In this document: positions 30,512 through 40,941 of the stretch, one piece after another | Layout of the letters: every line of letters begins with the position of its first letter | How positions within the stretch are numbered: the first letter of the stretch is position 1 | NCBI RefSeq assembly: GCF_003315135.1 | Contig: NZ_QNRK01000011.1 | Location: 104,822 to 168,821, forward strand | Reading direction: 5' to 3' | DNA from: Roseiarcus fermentans | GTDB lineage: Bacteria; Pseudomonadota; Alphaproteobacteria; Rhizobiales; Beijerinckiaceae | DNA: 64,000 bases | Translations under genes and position numbers: made by a program | Notes under the pieces: generated by a model | Seen by the model: only the letters and a program-made list of their open reading frames with translations | What the model was told of the DNA's origin: nothing | Databases searched by the model: none

Positions 30512-30645
30512 CCGCCGGGCGCGCGAGAGCGGCGACAGGAGCCGCTCCCACGCGCCCGACGCACGCTTCGGACGGACGGTTTCCCTGGCGGACGGGCGCG
30601 CCGCTGGTCGAGGAGGCGGGACGCGGGCAGCGCCCGAAGGAGCCG

Positions 30646-31731
<1,086 letters not shown>

Positions 31732-31828
31732 CGATCCGTCTCCTTCTCTCATGGGCGGGGTCCCGTCCGCAACAGCGGTCTCCACGCCTCCCTGACGGCA
31801 ATTGTGCATGGTTTGTTCTCGAATGCAA

Positions 31829-31843
31829 GTTCTTTTTTTGTTC
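31829..31843 (-). promoter_or_regulatory. LexA (SOS) box upstream of recA
   Basis: The plus strand reads GTTC-TTTTTTT-GTTC, exactly the GTTC-N7-GTTC direct repeat (GAAC-N7-GAAC on the gene strand) established as the alphaproteobacterial LexA site. It lies about 100 bases before the recA start codon, where a promoter operator would be. A further GTTC sits at 31815. Confidence 0.8.
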
Positions 31844-32016
31844 TCGCCGACAAAGGCGCAACAGGAATGGCGAGGGGAAAAGCGAACGCCGGCCGGACCT
31901 TGCGGCCCCGCCCGCAAAAACGGCCCTCCCCCGGCAACGTTTTCGCCCCTCGAGCATTTTTGTCCGGCCGTCGAGCCGCCCCGGCCGCGGGACGAACCCA
32001 CGAGGAGCATCAGGAC

Positions 32017-33192
32017 ATGCGCGCTCTTGTTTGGCACGGCAAGGAAGACATCCGCTGCGATTCCGTCTCCGATCCGCAAATCGAGCACCCGCGCGACGCC
32101 ATCATCAAGGTGACGAGCTGCGCCATCTGCGGCTCGGACCTGCACCTCTTCCACAATTTCATTCCCGCCATGCTGCCCGGCGACATCATGGGCCACGAGA
32201 CCATGGGGGAGGTGGTGGAGGTGGGGAGCGGCGTCGACGGCCGCCTCGCGGTCGGCGACCGGGTCGTCATCCCATTCACCATCACCTGCGGTGAATGCGA
32301 CCAGTGCCGGGCCGGCAACTTCTCCGTCTGCCAGCGCAGCAACCGCAACAAGGCGCTGGCGGACAAGGCGTTCGGCCACGCGACCGCGGGGCTGTTCGGC
32401 TACACCCATCTCACCGGCGGCTATCCGGGCGGCCAGGCCGAATACCTGCGGGTGCCGTTCGCCGACACGACCCACATCAAGGTTCCCGACGGCATCCCGG
32501 ACGAGAAGCTGCTGTTCCTCAGCGACATTCTGCCGACCGGTTGGCAGGCGGCGGTCCAGGCCGAGATCGAGCCGACCGACACGGTCGCGATCTGGGGCTG
32601 CGGCCCGGTCGGGCAGATGGCGATCCGCAGCGCCGTCCTGCTCGGCGCCGAGCGGGTGGTGGCGATCGACCGCCTGCCCGAGCGCCTCGACATGGCGGAA
32701 GCCGGCGGCGCCATCCCGATCAACTTCGAGACGGAAAGCGTGATCGATCGCCTGAACGACCTGACCGGCGGCGAGGGCCCGCACAAGTGCATCGACGCCA
32801 CCGGCCTCGAATCGCACGTCTCGGCCGCGCAGCCCGACACGCTGATCGACCGCATGAAGCAGATGATCGGGCTCGAGACCGACCGCCCCCATGTCCTGCG
32901 CGAGATGATCTACGTCTGCCGGCCGGCCGGGGTGCTCTCGATCCCGGGCGTCTACGCCGGAATCGACGACGGCATTCCGATGGGCATGCTGATGAACAAG
33001 GGCCTGACCGTCCGCACCGGACAGACTCACGTCGCCCGCTGGAGCGACGACCTGCTGCGCCGGATCGAGGACGGGCAGATCGATCCTTCCTTCGTCATCA
33101 CCCACAAGGCCCGGCTCGAGGACGGCCCCGACATGTACCGGGTCTTCCGCGACAAGCAGGACGGCTGCGTCAAGGTTTTCCTGCAGCCCTGA
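32017..33192 (+). CDS. Zinc-dependent alcohol dehydrogenase (formaldehyde dehydrogenase-like)
   Basis: 391-residue medium-chain dehydrogenase. The catalytic zinc ligands are in [18 protein letters not shown] (Cys, Asp/His region) and [14 protein letters not shown] (His, Glu). The structural zinc lobe is [15 protein letters not shown]. The NAD-binding motif is [17 protein letters not shown]. The long insert and [17 protein letters not shown] are typical of glutathione-independent formaldehyde dehydrogenase-like and related alcohol dehydrogenases; the substrate is not determined. GAGGAG precedes the ATG by about 12 bases. It probably forms a transcript with the following 200-residue protein. 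Confidence 0.87.
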   Translation: MRALVWHGKEDIRCDSVSDPQIEHPRDAIIKVTSCAICGSDLHLFHNFIPAMLPGDIMGHETMGEVVEVGSGVDGRLAVGDRVVIPFTITCGECDQCRAGNFSVCQRSNRNKALADKAFGHATAGLFGYTHLTGGYPGGQAEYLRVPFADTTHIKVPDGIPDEKLLFLSDILPTGWQAAVQAEIEPTDTVAIWGCGPVGQMAIRSAVLLGAERVVAIDRLPERLDMAEAGGAIPINFETESVIDRLNDLTGGEGPHKCIDATGLESHVSAAQPDTLIDRMKQMIGLETDRPHVLREMIYVCRPAGVLSIPGVYAGIDDGIPMGMLMNKGLTVRTGQTHVARWSDDLLRRIEDGQIDPSFVITHKARLEDGPDMYRVFRDKQDGCVKVFLQP

Positions 33193-33234
33193 GCGGGGCG
33201 TTCGCCCGACCCAACCCGAACCGATAGCGGAGAC

Positions 33235-33837
33235 ATGCTTCCCATGAGCCTCGCCAACCTCTCCCGAATCGCTCGCGCCGAGGGCGACCCCAAGGTGCTG
33301 CAGACCGGCCGCAGTTCGCTGCCGACCGCCGACCGGGTCGCGCGCAGCCTCGGCTGGTTCAGCATCGCGCTGGGCCTCACCGAACTCTTCGCCCCCGGCG
33401 CGATCGCGCGCACCCTCGGCCTCGACGGACGCAAGGGCCTCGTGCGCGCCTACGGCGCCCGCGAGATCGGGGCCGGAGTGGTCTCGCTGTCGACCGAACG
33501 CTCGCTGGGCCTGTGGAGCCGCGTCGCCGGCGACGCCCTCGACCTCGCGACTCTGGCGCCGGCGCTGGGCCGCGACAACCCGAAGCGCCGGGCGGCGGCG
33601 CTGGCGTTCACCCTGGTCGCCGGCGTCGCGCTGATCGATGTCGTGGCGGCCGGGTCGGCGACCGCCGTCCACGCCCGCGCGCCGAACCGGCGCCGCAACT
33701 ATCGCGACCGCAGCGGGTTCCCGCAAGGAGTCGCCGCCGCCCGCGGCGCTGCGGCCGCGCTGAGGGCCCATGACGACCTCGCGACCGCGCGCCGGCTGCC
33801 GGCCGGATCCGAGGCGAAGGCGCCGGCGGTCGGCTGA
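33235..33837 (+). CDS. Conserved membrane-associated protein of unknown function
   Basis: 200 residues from ATG 33235; the fourth codon (MSLANL) is an alternative start. Two moderately hydrophobic stretches, [20 protein letters not shown] (about residues 35-54) and [19 protein letters not shown] (about 122-140), could be membrane helices. Between them is [18 protein letters not shown], a pattern seen in proteins associated with cyclase/dehydrase family members. The C-terminus carries [11 protein letters not shown]. Function is unknown. It lies 42 bases after the alcohol dehydrogenase gene and is closed by a terminator-like hairpin. Confidence 0.7.
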   Translation: MLPMSLANLSRIARAEGDPKVLQTGRSSLPTADRVARSLGWFSIALGLTELFAPGAIARTLGLDGRKGLVRAYGAREIGAGVVSLSTERSLGLWSRVAGDALDLATLAPALGRDNPKRRAAALAFTLVAGVALIDVVAAGSATAVHARAPNRRRNYRDRSGFPQGVAAARGAAAALRAHDDLATARRLPAGSEAKAPAVG

Positions 33838-33842
33838 GGGCG

Positions 33843-33864
33843 CGGCCGGCGGCCGGGCTTTTTT
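33843..33864 (+). terminator. Likely terminator after the alcohol dehydrogenase unit
   Basis: A short GC-only stem CGGCC-GGC-GGCCG followed within three bases by six T residues, directly after the stop of the 200-residue protein gene. Confidence 0.5.
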
Positions 33865-33997
33865 GTTCTCCAGGCGGATTGCGGCGCGAGACGACGAGGA
33901 ACGCGACCTGCGACGTCGCGCGCCCCAAGCTGCGCGTCAGCCCGGCTCGAGCGCGCGGCCGGACCCGAGGCCCGAGGCCCAAGGCCGCTCGCTCCCG

Positions 33998-34420
33998 TCA
34001 TCGAAAGGCGATTGCGCCCGAACTCTGGGTCAGCGTTGCGATATCGATCCCGGCCACCGTCGCCGTGTCGCCAAAGCTGTCGGTGATCGTGGTCGCGCCG
34101 CCGCTTTCGCTGAAGGCGCCGTGCGACAGCAAGGCCTGAACGCCGGCGGCGGCGGTCGCGCTGGACGCGAGATAGGCGAAATCCGAACGGCTGAAGCTCA
34201 GCGTGTCGTGGGCCGGCCCGGCGGCGGCGAAGCCCGACAGTTGATCGTGACCGAACTGCGGGCCGAAAGCGACCACCTCGCCGCTTCCGCCGAGCGCGAC
34301 GCTCTCGGTCGCGTGGTGGGCGAGCGGGAAGGTTTCGGAACCGCTCGCCAGCAGGTCCTGTTCGGCGGACAGGGTGAGCGTCAGCCCGGACGCGACCAGA
34401 GAGACCGATCCCCGCTGTCC
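33998..34420 (-). pseudogene. C-terminal remnant of a large repeat-rich exported protein
   Basis: The minus frame ending at 33998 reads [58 protein letters not shown], then [19 protein letters not shown] and [16 protein letters not shown]. Alternating Gly/Ala/Thr/Ser beta strands with [13 protein letters not shown] resemble C-termini of type I-secreted RTX or beta-roll proteins. No plausible start codon or signal exists upstream before the frame dissolves, so it appears to be a 5'-deleted fragment. The exact family is uncertain. Confidence 0.5.
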
Positions 34421-34541
34421 GCGCCGGCGACCTCGGCAAGCAGCGCGGCGCGAAATGTTCCGGCGGCCCCCGGGCCCGCGCCCTCACGCATTCCCGTCGG
34501 CTTCTTCGTCATGCTAGACAGGCGCGACTCCAGGAGCCGTT

Positions 34542-34967
34542 ATGATCGCAGGTTTGATCGCGCTGAGTTTCGCCGCCGCGTTCGCGGGCGCGGCCGTCTA
34601 TGTCAACTGGGTCGAGCAGCCGGCCCGGCTCGCCGCCCTCGACGGCGAGGCGCTGCTGTCGGAATGGGGGCCGAGCGACAGCCGCGGCGTGGCGCTGCTT
34701 CTGGCCTTCGCGCTCGCCTCGACCGTCGCCGGCTTCGCCGCGTTTTTCGAGACGCAGGACGTCCGCTACGTCTACGGCGCCCTGGTCGCGGTGGCGAGCT
34801 GGCCCTACGCGTTCTTCGTCATGGCCCCGCTCAACAACCAGATTCTCGGCTTGCGCGGCAAGGACGTCGACGCCGCCCGGGCGCTGGTGCGCCAGTGGGG
34901 CTTCATCGAGGCGGGCTTCGCCGGCCTCGGGGTGCTGGCGGTCGCGGTGTTCGTGTGGATTTTGTGA
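34542..34967 (+). CDS. DUF1772 family membrane protein
   Basis: 141 residues with four predicted helices: [37 protein letters not shown], a middle helix around [17 protein letters not shown], and a last one, [31 protein letters not shown] after helix 1 and [15 protein letters not shown] are the DUF1772 (anthrone-oxygenase-like) signatures. The catalytic role is unproven in bacteria. CAGGAGCC lies before the ATG. The stop overlaps the cobS start by GTGA; the first of four tightly packed genes. Confidence 0.78.
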   Translation: MIAGLIALSFAAAFAGAAVYVNWVEQPARLAALDGEALLSEWGPSDSRGVALLLAFALASTVAGFAAFFETQDVRYVYGALVAVASWPYAFFVMAPLNNQILGLRGKDVDAARALVRQWGFIEAGFAGLGVLAVAVFVWIL

Positions 34968-35746
34968 GCGGCGTCGCGGCGCGGGCCGAGGACGTCGTCG
35001 ACGCGCTGCGCTTCTTCACCCGCCTGCCCCTGCCGGCGTCGCGCGGTTTCGACTTCGCCCGCATCGCCTGGGCCGCGCCGGTCGCGGGCGCCGCGGTCGG
35101 GCTGATCGGCGCCGTCGCGCTCGCGGCGGCGGCGGCCCTCGGCCTGCCGCCGTTCGTCGCCGCCGCGCTCGCGATCGCGGCGATGGTCGGGGTGACCGGC
35201 GCGCTGCACGAGGACGGGCTCGCCGACGTCGCCGACGGCTTCGGCGGCGGCGCGACCCGCGAGCGCAAGCTCGCCATCATGCGCGACAGCCGCATCGGCT
35301 CGTTCGGCGCCGCGGCGCTCATGCTCTCGCTCATGCTGAGAGCGGGCGCGCTGTCGGCGGCGCTGGCGCACGGCGTCTGGGGCGCGGCCGCCGCCCTCGT
35401 CCTGGCCGCCGCCGTCTCGCGCGCGGGCGCGCTCGCGCCGCTCGCCACGCTCGCCCCGGCTCGCCCGGACGGCGCCGGCGCCGCCGCCGCCAAGGGCCTC
35501 GCGCCGCCGGGTTTCGCGGCCTGCTGCGGCGTCGCGGCGGCGATCGCGCTCGGCCTCGGCCTCGCCGCGCTCGGGCTCGGGCTCGCGCTCGCCGCCCTGG
35601 TCGCGGCGGCGCTGGGGGCGGCGGCGATGACGGCGCTGGCGCAACGCCAGATCGGCGGCCAGACCGGCGACGTCGCCGGCGCGGCGCAGCAGGCCGCCGA
35701 GATCGCCGCGTGGTGCGGCCTTCTCATCGGCTGGTCGGACGCCTAA
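34964..35746 (+). CDS. cobS: Adenosylcobinamide-GDP ribazoletransferase (cobalamin synthase)
   Basis: 260-residue integral membrane enzyme that joins AdoCbi-GDP and alpha-ribazole(-phosphate) in the last stage of vitamin B12 assembly. Signatures: [12 protein letters not shown] at the N-terminus, the metal-binding [18 protein letters not shown] near residue 80, [19 protein letters not shown] near residue 102, and [20 protein letters not shown] at the C-terminus. About six helices, Ala-rich. It starts at GTG 34964 overlapping the previous stop. No other cob genes or B12 riboswitch are seen nearby. Confidence 0.93.
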   Translation: MSGVAARAEDVVDALRFFTRLPLPASRGFDFARIAWAAPVAGAAVGLIGAVALAAAAALGLPPFVAAALAIAAMVGVTGALHEDGLADVADGFGGGATRERKLAIMRDSRIGSFGAAALMLSLMLRAGALSAALAHGVWGAAAALVLAAAVSRAGALAPLATLAPARPDGAGAAAAKGLAPPGFAACCGVAAAIALGLGLAALGLGLALAALVAAALGAAAMTALAQRQIGGQTGDVAGAAQQAAEIAAWCGLLIGWSDA

Positions 35747-35755
35747 GTAACGCTC

Positions 35756-35980
35756 ATGACCGCCGAGACGATCTCCACCCCTTGCGTCAAGATCTGCGTC
35801 GTCGATCCCGTCTCCGGCTTCTGCGTCGGCTGCGGCCGCACGGTCGCGGAAATCGGCGGCTGGCGCGCGATGGGCGAAGCGGAGCGGCTCGATATCATGG
35901 CGGGCCTCGCGGCGCGTCTCGTCGCGATGCGCGCCCGGTCGGCCCGCGGACGAACGGGCGGGCGCGGACGGAGCGGCTGA
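35756..35980 (+). CDS. DUF1289 small Cys-rich protein
   Basis: 74 residues. [30 protein letters not shown] carries the four conserved Cys of DUF1289, probably a metal or Fe-S site, and [13 protein letters not shown] follows as in the family. The C-terminal tail is Arg/Gly-rich. Family function is unknown. It sits 9 bases after cobS and its stop shares a base with the aspartic protease start (TGATG), so it is part of one operon. Confidence 0.83.
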   Translation: MTAETISTPCVKICVVDPVSGFCVGCGRTVAEIGGWRAMGEAERLDIMAGLAARLVAMRARSARGRTGGRGRSG

Positions 35981-36663
35981 TGCGGATCGTTCTCCCGCTC
36001 GCGATTCTCGCCGTCGCCGCAGCCGTGCTGATGCTGACGCCGGCGGAGGCGAAGATCGCCGGCCTCGACCACCGGACGATCGCCGCCGCCTCCGGTCTCG
36101 TGGCGATGCTCGCCTATTATCTCGCCAGCGCGCGCCTTGCGCACCTCCCCCGGATGGTCGGCTCGATCGCGGTCTGGGCGCTGCTGTTCGCCCTCGTCGC
36201 CGGCCTCTACGCCTATCGCTACGATGCGTCCGACTTCATCGACCGGATGACGCAGGAGCTGATGCCCTCGGAGCCGGTGACCGGTCAGGGAGGCGAGGCG
36301 ATCGTCGGCCGCCGCCTCGGCGGCGCGTTCGCGGTGACGACGCACATCAACGGCGCGCGGGCGACGCTGCTGTTCGACACCGGCGCCTCGATGGTGGTGC
36401 TGACCGCGGCCGACGCCCGCCGGGCCGGCATCAATACCGCCGAGCTCGTCTACGACGTGCCGGTGACGACGGCCAACGGCGCGGCGATGGCGGCGGAAAC
36501 GCGCCTCGACCAGATTTCGGTCGGGCCGATCGTGATGCGCAAGGTCTCGGCGCTGGTCGCGAGGCCAGGCGCGCTCGAGGAAAGCCTGCTCGGCATGAGT
36601 TTTCTCGAACGGCTGAAGAGCTATTCGGTCGAGCGCGGCAAGCTGGTCATGACGGCGAAGTGA
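35980..36663 (+). CDS. Membrane-anchored retropepsin-like aspartic protease (TIGR02281 type)
   Basis: 227 residues. Three hydrophobic stretches (residues about 1-22, 33-50, 56-78) anchor the protein. The soluble domain has the single catalytic motif LLFDTGASMVVLTAADAR near residue 125, and LLGMSFLERLKSYSVE near the C-terminus, as in clan AA retropepsin-like bacterial proteases that act as dimers. Substrate unknown. It is the last gene of the DUF1772-cobS-DUF1289 unit and overlaps the convergent dusA gene by 17 bases at the 3' ends. Confidence 0.85.
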   Translation: MRIVLPLAILAVAAAVLMLTPAEAKIAGLDHRTIAAASGLVAMLAYYLASARLAHLPRMVGSIAVWALLFALVAGLYAYRYDASDFIDRMTQELMPSEPVTGQGGEAIVGRRLGGAFAVTTHINGARATLLFDTGASMVVLTAADARRAGINTAELVYDVPVTTANGAAMAAETRLDQISVGPIVMRKVSALVARPGALEESLLGMSFLERLKSYSVERGKLVMTAK

Positions 36664-37693
36664 CGGGCTCGGCGCGGGCCTCGTCCCAGCCGGGAAGACC
36701 CCCGTCCTGCGGCGCCGGCCCCCGCTCCACCCGCGCCATCGCGGCGCGCAGCACGTCGAGGCCCGCGCCGCGCTTCACCGCTTCCGTCGCCAGAATCTGA
36801 CGAAACGCCCGCGCCCCGCGCCGCCCGGCGAACAGGCCGAGCAGGTGGCGGGTGAAGTCGTGCAGGCGCTCGCCGCGCGCGAGCCCCGCCGCGATCACGG
36901 GGCAGAACGCCTCCAGCGCCTCGAAGGCGTCGCCGACCGGCGCCGGCTCGCCGAACAGCTCCGGATCGACGCCGAGCAAGAGCTCCGGGTTCTGGTAGGC
37001 GGCGCGGCCGAGCATCGCGCCATCGACCCGGGCGAGGCTTTCCCGCACGGCGGCGAGATCGGCGAGGCCGCCGTTGAGCACGATCGGCCAATCGGGATGC
37101 GCCGCTTTCAGCGCATAGACGAGCCCGTAGTCGAGCGGCGGCACGGTGCGGTTGTCCTTGGGGCTGAGGCCGTCGAGCCACGCCTTTCGGGCGTGGACGA
37201 TCAGCGCGTCCGCGCCGGCGGCCTTCACCGCCTCGGCGAAAGCGGGCAGCGCCTCGCTCGGCTCCTGGTCGTCGACGCCGATCCGGCACTTGACCGTCAC
37301 CGGAACCGCGACCGCCGCCTTCATCGCCGCGACGCCTTCGGCGACCAGCGCCGGCTCGCGCATCAGGCAGGCGCCGAATTGTCCGCTCTGCACCCGGTCG
37401 GACGGGCAGCCGCAATTGAGGTTGATCTCGTCGTAGCCGAAGTCGGCGCCGATCCGCGCGGCCTCGGCGAGCCGTCCCGGCGCCGACCCGCCGAGTTGCA
37501 GCGCGACCGGATGCTCGGCCGGATCGAAGCCGATCAGCCGCTCGCGCGGGCCGAACACAACCGCGTCGGCGGTCACCATCTCGGTATAGAGCCGGGCGCG
37601 GCGCGTGAGGGCGCGGTGGAACGCCCGGCAGCGACGGTCGGTCCAATCCATCATCGGGGCGACGGAGAATCGAAAGGATTGATCTGGAAGCAC
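36647..37693 (-). CDS. dusA: tRNA-dihydrouridine(20/20a) synthase
   Basis: 348-residue FMN enzyme reducing uridines 20/20a in the tRNA D-loop. Motifs: RFSVAPMMDWTDRRCRAFHR at the N-terminus, ALQLGGSAPGRLAEAA, INLNCGCPSDRVQSGQFGACLM with the catalytic Cys96, VTVKCRIGVDD, and VHARKAWLDGLSPKDNR. The dusA 5' end is a documented integration site for phages and genomic islands. Here positions 37643-37669 repeat almost exactly at 46884-46910, so the present N-terminus (MLPDQSFRF) may have been supplied by an integrated element. Confidence 0.96.
   Translation of the reverse strand: MLPDQSFRFSVAPMMDWTDRRCRAFHRALTRRARLYTEMVTADAVVFGPRERLIGFDPAEHPVALQLGGSAPGRLAEAARIGADFGYDEINLNCGCPSDRVQSGQFGACLMREPALVAEGVAAMKAAVAVPVTVKCRIGVDDQEPSEALPAFAEAVKAAGADALIVHARKAWLDGLSPKDNRTVPPLDYGLVYALKAAHPDWPIVLNGGLADLAAVRESLARVDGAMLGRAAYQNPELLLGVDPELFGEPAPVGDAFEALEAFCPVIAAGLARGERLHDFTRHLLGLFAGRRGARAFRQILATEAVKRGAGLDVLRAAMARVERGPAPQDGGLPGWDEARAEPVTSPS
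37643..37669. repeat. Putative att site within dusA (proximal copy)
   Basis: The 27-bp segment CCAATCCATCATCGGGGCGA continuing CGGAGAA is identical at 25 of 27 positions to 46884-46910, in the same orientation. It encodes FSVAPMMDW of DusA, the region where dusA-specific integrases are known to act. Confidence 0.65.
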
Positions 37694-38130
37694 GCTTTTT
37701 GTCGTCTCAATTCGTCAGGTGGCAGGCATTCTCTTCTACGCCGGACTCGGGCGGCGTTGCATCGCCCCGGCGAGCCCCGGCGGAACGGCTTCGTCGAAAG
37801 CTTCGACCGCCGGTTGCGCGCCGGGCGCCCGAACGAGGTAGTCTTCGCCTTGCTCGCCGGGGCGAGGGCCGTCATCGAACGCCGGAGGCTCGACGACAAC
37901 CCTGCGCCATCTCACGTCCCGCAGCACGCCCCGCGCGTCCTCGGAGACGAAGCGTTCCAGACGGGTCGTCGCGGCAAGGGAACTCCGGGACGGACCTTCG
38001 CGGCGATCTCGAAGCTTCAACAACGGCCGCTCTACCAACCCGGACGGCGCGGCGCCAACCCCAAATGCAGCGAGACGGCTTTGAAAACAGAAGCAGAGTT
38101 GGCATCGTTCCACCCGGAAGACCGGGATGA
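37694..38130. other. Intergenic start of the putative island, no gene recognised
   Basis: About 440 bases between dusA and the GntR gene, the edge of the putative island where an integrase gene would be expected. Frames are open on both strands, but the translations are Arg-rich and match nothing known. No integrase motif (R...HxLR...Y) is seen, so if this was an integrative element its integrase is lost. Confidence 0.5.
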
Positions 38131-38895
38131 TCAGGGCGCGAATTCGTCGACGCCGCCGTCGAAGTAGGCGGGGTTCATGTTGCGGACCTCGCCGAGCACG
38201 CCCTCGAGGCTGTGGAAGTGGGTCTGCATAGCGGCGGCGGCGCGGTCCGGATCGCCGGAGGCGATCGCCTCGACCACGCCCTCGTGCTCGTGGATGACGT
38301 GGGTGAGCCAGTCGAAGTTCGGCAGCGTCAGGCGGCGCAGACGATCGAGCTGGACCTTGATCTGCAGCACCATGGCCCAGACGCCCGGATGGCCGGCGGC
38401 TTCGGCGATGGCGAAATGCAGCGCCTCGTCGTTCTCGTGGAAGCCGTCGGCGTCGCGGGCGTCGACGCATTCGCGCTGGCGCTGGACGATCGCGCGCATG
38501 GCGGTGACGTCGCTCGGGCGGGCGCGGACGGCCGCCTTGCGCGCCAGCATCAGTTCGAGCGCCTCGCGTGCGCAGATCGCGTCGCCGAGGGCGACGACGG
38601 GGATTCGAGCGACACGAGTGCCTGACTTCGGGGTGATCTCGACGAGGCCCTCTTCAGCGAGGCGCAGCAGGGCCTCGCGGACGGGCGTCCGGCTGACGCC
38701 GTGGGCGGCGGCGATTTCCTTCTCGGAGATGGACGCGCCGGGAGATGAGGCCAGGGTGACGATCTCCTGGCGCAGCCGGCGGTGGACGATGTCCGCGGCG
38801 GTTGCCGCCGAGCGGCGCCTTTCGGGTCCGCTTGCGGATGGACGGCGTCGCGGTTCGTGCAGCATGCTCATTCCCGATATGCGGATCGCGCCCAA
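38131..38895 (-). CDS. GntR family regulator, FCD domain (hexuronate operon type)
   Basis: 254 residues from the TTG at 38893; ATGs at 38871 and 38865 are alternatives. The winged helix-turn-helix (about residues 33-100) reads ISEKEIAAAHGVSRTPVREALLRLAEEGLVEI, then GTRVARIP. The FCD ligand domain (about 107-245) has AREALELMLARKAAVRA, the metal-binding ENDEALHFAIAEAAGH (D/H) and HVIHEHEGVVEAIASGD (H). FCD regulators commonly sense hexuronates or other acids. Its setting at the end of a uxaA/kdgK/exuT/uxaCB cluster supports an ExuR/UxuR-like role. A candidate operator lies between exuT and uxaC. Confidence 0.88.
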   Translation of the reverse strand: MGAIRISGMSMLHEPRRRPSASGPERRRSAATAADIVHRRLRQEIVTLASSPGASISEKEIAAAHGVSRTPVREALLRLAEEGLVEITPKSGTRVARIPVVALGDAICAREALELMLARKAAVRARPSDVTAMRAIVQRQRECVDARDADGFHENDEALHFAIAEAAGHPGVWAMVLQIKVQLDRLRRLTLPNFDWLTHVIHEHEGVVEAIASGDPDRAAAAMQTHFHSLEGVLGEVRNMNPAYFDGGVDEFAP

Positions 38896-38956
38896 CGAAT
38901 CAGTCCCTCTCGGAATATAGGGAGTTCAAGGACTTCTCCTATACGGCGGTCGGACT

Positions 38957-39107
38957 GGTAACTCCCAAGCCCAGCGTACGAGCGGCGGTCACGGCGCTCA
39001 CCGGGAGCGGCGGCGTCTCGCCGCCGGGGTGCGCGAGACGCGCACCCTCCCAGCGCGCGCCCGGTCCAGCTCCTCGCGGACAGCCACCCTGGGAGAACGG
39101 GCGAGCG
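38957..39107. repeat. Fragment of a dispersed repeat abutting copy C
   Basis: Begins with GGTAACTCCCAAGC, the same end as copy B. It contains a GC-rich inverted stretch (GGTGCGCGAGACGCGCACC) and runs directly into copy C. Either two elements are nested or this is an older broken copy. Confidence 0.5.
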
Positions 39108-39312
39108 TATCTCCCAAGGCGGCGGCTCGCTTCAAAGCCGTCATCGCGAGGAGCGAAGCGACGTGGCGATCCAGGAGTCCGGGACGCCGACGCCTGCCGC
39201 CAGTGGAGTCCAGCGCTTCGGCAGCCGCAGCGCAGACGGCTCCTGGATCGCCGCGTCGCCCTTCGGGCTCCTCGCGATGACGAGGTGTAAGGACCCCACC
39301 TTGGCAGTTACT
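39108..39312. repeat. Dispersed repeat, copy C
   Basis: About 205 bp, close to the reverse complement of copy A along its whole length. For example GTCATCGCGAGGAGCGAAGC then GACGTGGCGATCCAGGAGTC on the left, and CTCCTGGATCGCCGCGTCGC on the right. The ends are TATCTCCCAAGG and CCTTGGCAGTTA. It sits between the GntR gene and uxaA inside the putative island, so it entered after, or with, the island. Confidence 0.75.
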
Positions 39313-39407
39313 CGGACTGACGAGTCCGAGCGGCCGGCGCCGCGGCGCCGACGATCGTCGGCGGCGCGAGCAGCGGAACGCGAGCTGCAGCCGCATCGCC
39401 CGCCGCC

Positions 39408-40892
39408 TCACAGCGTGACGCCGGTCTTGAAGATGACGATCTCGCCGATTTCGTTGTCCTCGTTTCGGGTCGGCCGGCCGCTCGCCACCGCGAGCGCCGC
39501 CTCGACGAAGGGGGCGCGGAGATCGGCGACCGACACGGCGCCGGCGGCGATCGGTCCGGCGTCGAAGTCGATCCAGTGCTTCTTCTGTTCGGCGAGCGGC
39601 GTGTTGCTCGCGATCTTCATGGTCGGAATCACGCCGCCGAGCGGCGTGCCGCGACCGGTGGTGAAGAGCACCATGTGGCAGCCCGCCGCCCCCAGCGCCG
39701 TCACCGCGACGCCGTCGTTGCCGGGGGCGGACAGGAGGTTCAGGCCTGCGACCCGAAGGCGATCGCGGTAGCCGAGCACGTCGCGCACGACCGAACGACC
39801 CGCCTTCTGGGTGCAGCCGAGCGACTTCTCCTCGAGCGTGGTGATGCCGCCGGCCTTGTTGCCTGGGGAGGGGTTCTCGTAGATCGGCTGACGGTTGGCG
39901 ACGTAATAGGCCTTGAAGTCGTTGACGAGGGCGACGGTCTTGTCGAAAACCTCGCGGTTTTCCGCCCGCGCCATCAGCAGCGTCTCGGCGCCGAACATTT
40001 CCGGGACCTCGGTCAGCACCGTTGTTCCGCCGATGCCGCAGAGCCAGTCGGAGAAGGCGCCGAGCAGCGGATTGGCGGTGATGCCGGAGAGTCCGTCGGA
40101 ACCGCCGCACTTGAGCCCGACCCGCAGGCGCGCGGCGCTCACCTCGACCCGGCGGTCGCCGCGCATGCGCTCGGCCAGCGCCCGGGCGATGACGAAACCC
40201 TCCTCCTTCTCATCCTGGGCGTCCTGGGCGACGAGAAAACGCACGCGCTCGGGATCGGCTGGGGCAAGGCCCGCCTCGAAGGCGGCGCGGGTGTTGTTTT
40301 CGCAGCCGAGGCCGAGGATCAGAACGCCGCCGGCGTTGGGATGGAGCGCATAATTCTGCAGGATCGCGCGCGTGTCGGCGAGATCGTCGCCGAGTTGCGA
40401 GCAGCCGTAGGGGTGGGAAAGGATCCGAACGCGGGAGCCCTCGGGCAGGACGCCGTTCGCATCGACCCGCCTGGCGATGGCGCGCGCGAGGCCGTTCACG
40501 CAGCCGACGAGCGGAATGATCCAGAGATCGTTGCGCACGCCGATGTCGCCGTTCGCCCGCTCGAAGGCGCGGATGGTCGGAGCGGTCGCCGCCGGCGCCG
40601 GCGCCTCGACGCCGCCGGAATAGGCGTAGTCGAGGATCGCGCCCAGCGCGGTCCGCATATTGTGGGTGTGAATGTGGGCGCCGCGCGCGATCGACTGGGT
40701 GGCGACGCCGACGACGGCGCCGTACTTCAACACCGTTTCCCCTTCGGCGATGTCGCGCAGCGCGAACTTGTGCCCGCGCGGGATGTCGTCGAGGAGAGTG
40801 ACGCCGCAGGCGGGAAGCGCCGCGCTGGCCGAAAGCGGCTCGAGCGCCACCGCAACCGTGTCGAGATCGTGGATCTTGAGGGCGAGGGTCAT
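39408..40892 (-). CDS. uxaA: Altronate dehydratase
   Basis: 494 residues, the usual UxaA length. It dehydrates D-altronate to 2-keto-3-deoxygluconate (KDG). The small N-terminal SAF domain (residues about 1-90, with GHKFALRDIAEGETVLKYG and GAHIHTHNM) is followed by the large catalytic domain with SHPYGCSQLGDDLADTR, LGLGCENN, LKCGGSDGLSGITANP, PEMFGAETLLMARAENREVF and APGNDGVAVTALGAAGCHM. The conserved Cys residues would hold the iron site. It lies downstream of kdgK and an eda remnant on the minus strand, in the hexuronate cluster. Confidence 0.95.
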   Translation of the reverse strand: MTLALKIHDLDTVAVALEPLSASAALPACGVTLLDDIPRGHKFALRDIAEGETVLKYGAVVGVATQSIARGAHIHTHNMRTALGAILDYAYSGGVEAPAPAATAPTIRAFERANGDIGVRNDLWIIPLVGCVNGLARAIARRVDANGVLPEGSRVRILSHPYGCSQLGDDLADTRAILQNYALHPNAGGVLILGLGCENNTRAAFEAGLAPADPERVRFLVAQDAQDEKEEGFVIARALAERMRGDRRVEVSAARLRVGLKCGGSDGLSGITANPLLGAFSDWLCGIGGTTVLTEVPEMFGAETLLMARAENREVFDKTVALVNDFKAYYVANRQPIYENPSPGNKAGGITTLEEKSLGCTQKAGRSVVRDVLGYRDRLRVAGLNLLSAPGNDGVAVTALGAAGCHMVLFTTGRGTPLGGVIPTMKIASNTPLAEQKKHWIDFDAGPIAAGAVSVADLRAPFVEAALAVASGRPTRNEDNEIGEIVIFKTGVTL

Positions 40893-40941
40893 TGAAGGCT
40901 CCGAAGGGGAAGTGAGGGGCGGACGCGCGCGCCCGCGCGGG

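Noticed and set aside
30361..30564. N-terminal extension of AlaRS
   Set aside because: The extension translates the hairpin repeat at 30454-30511; family homology begins at the ATG at 30360.
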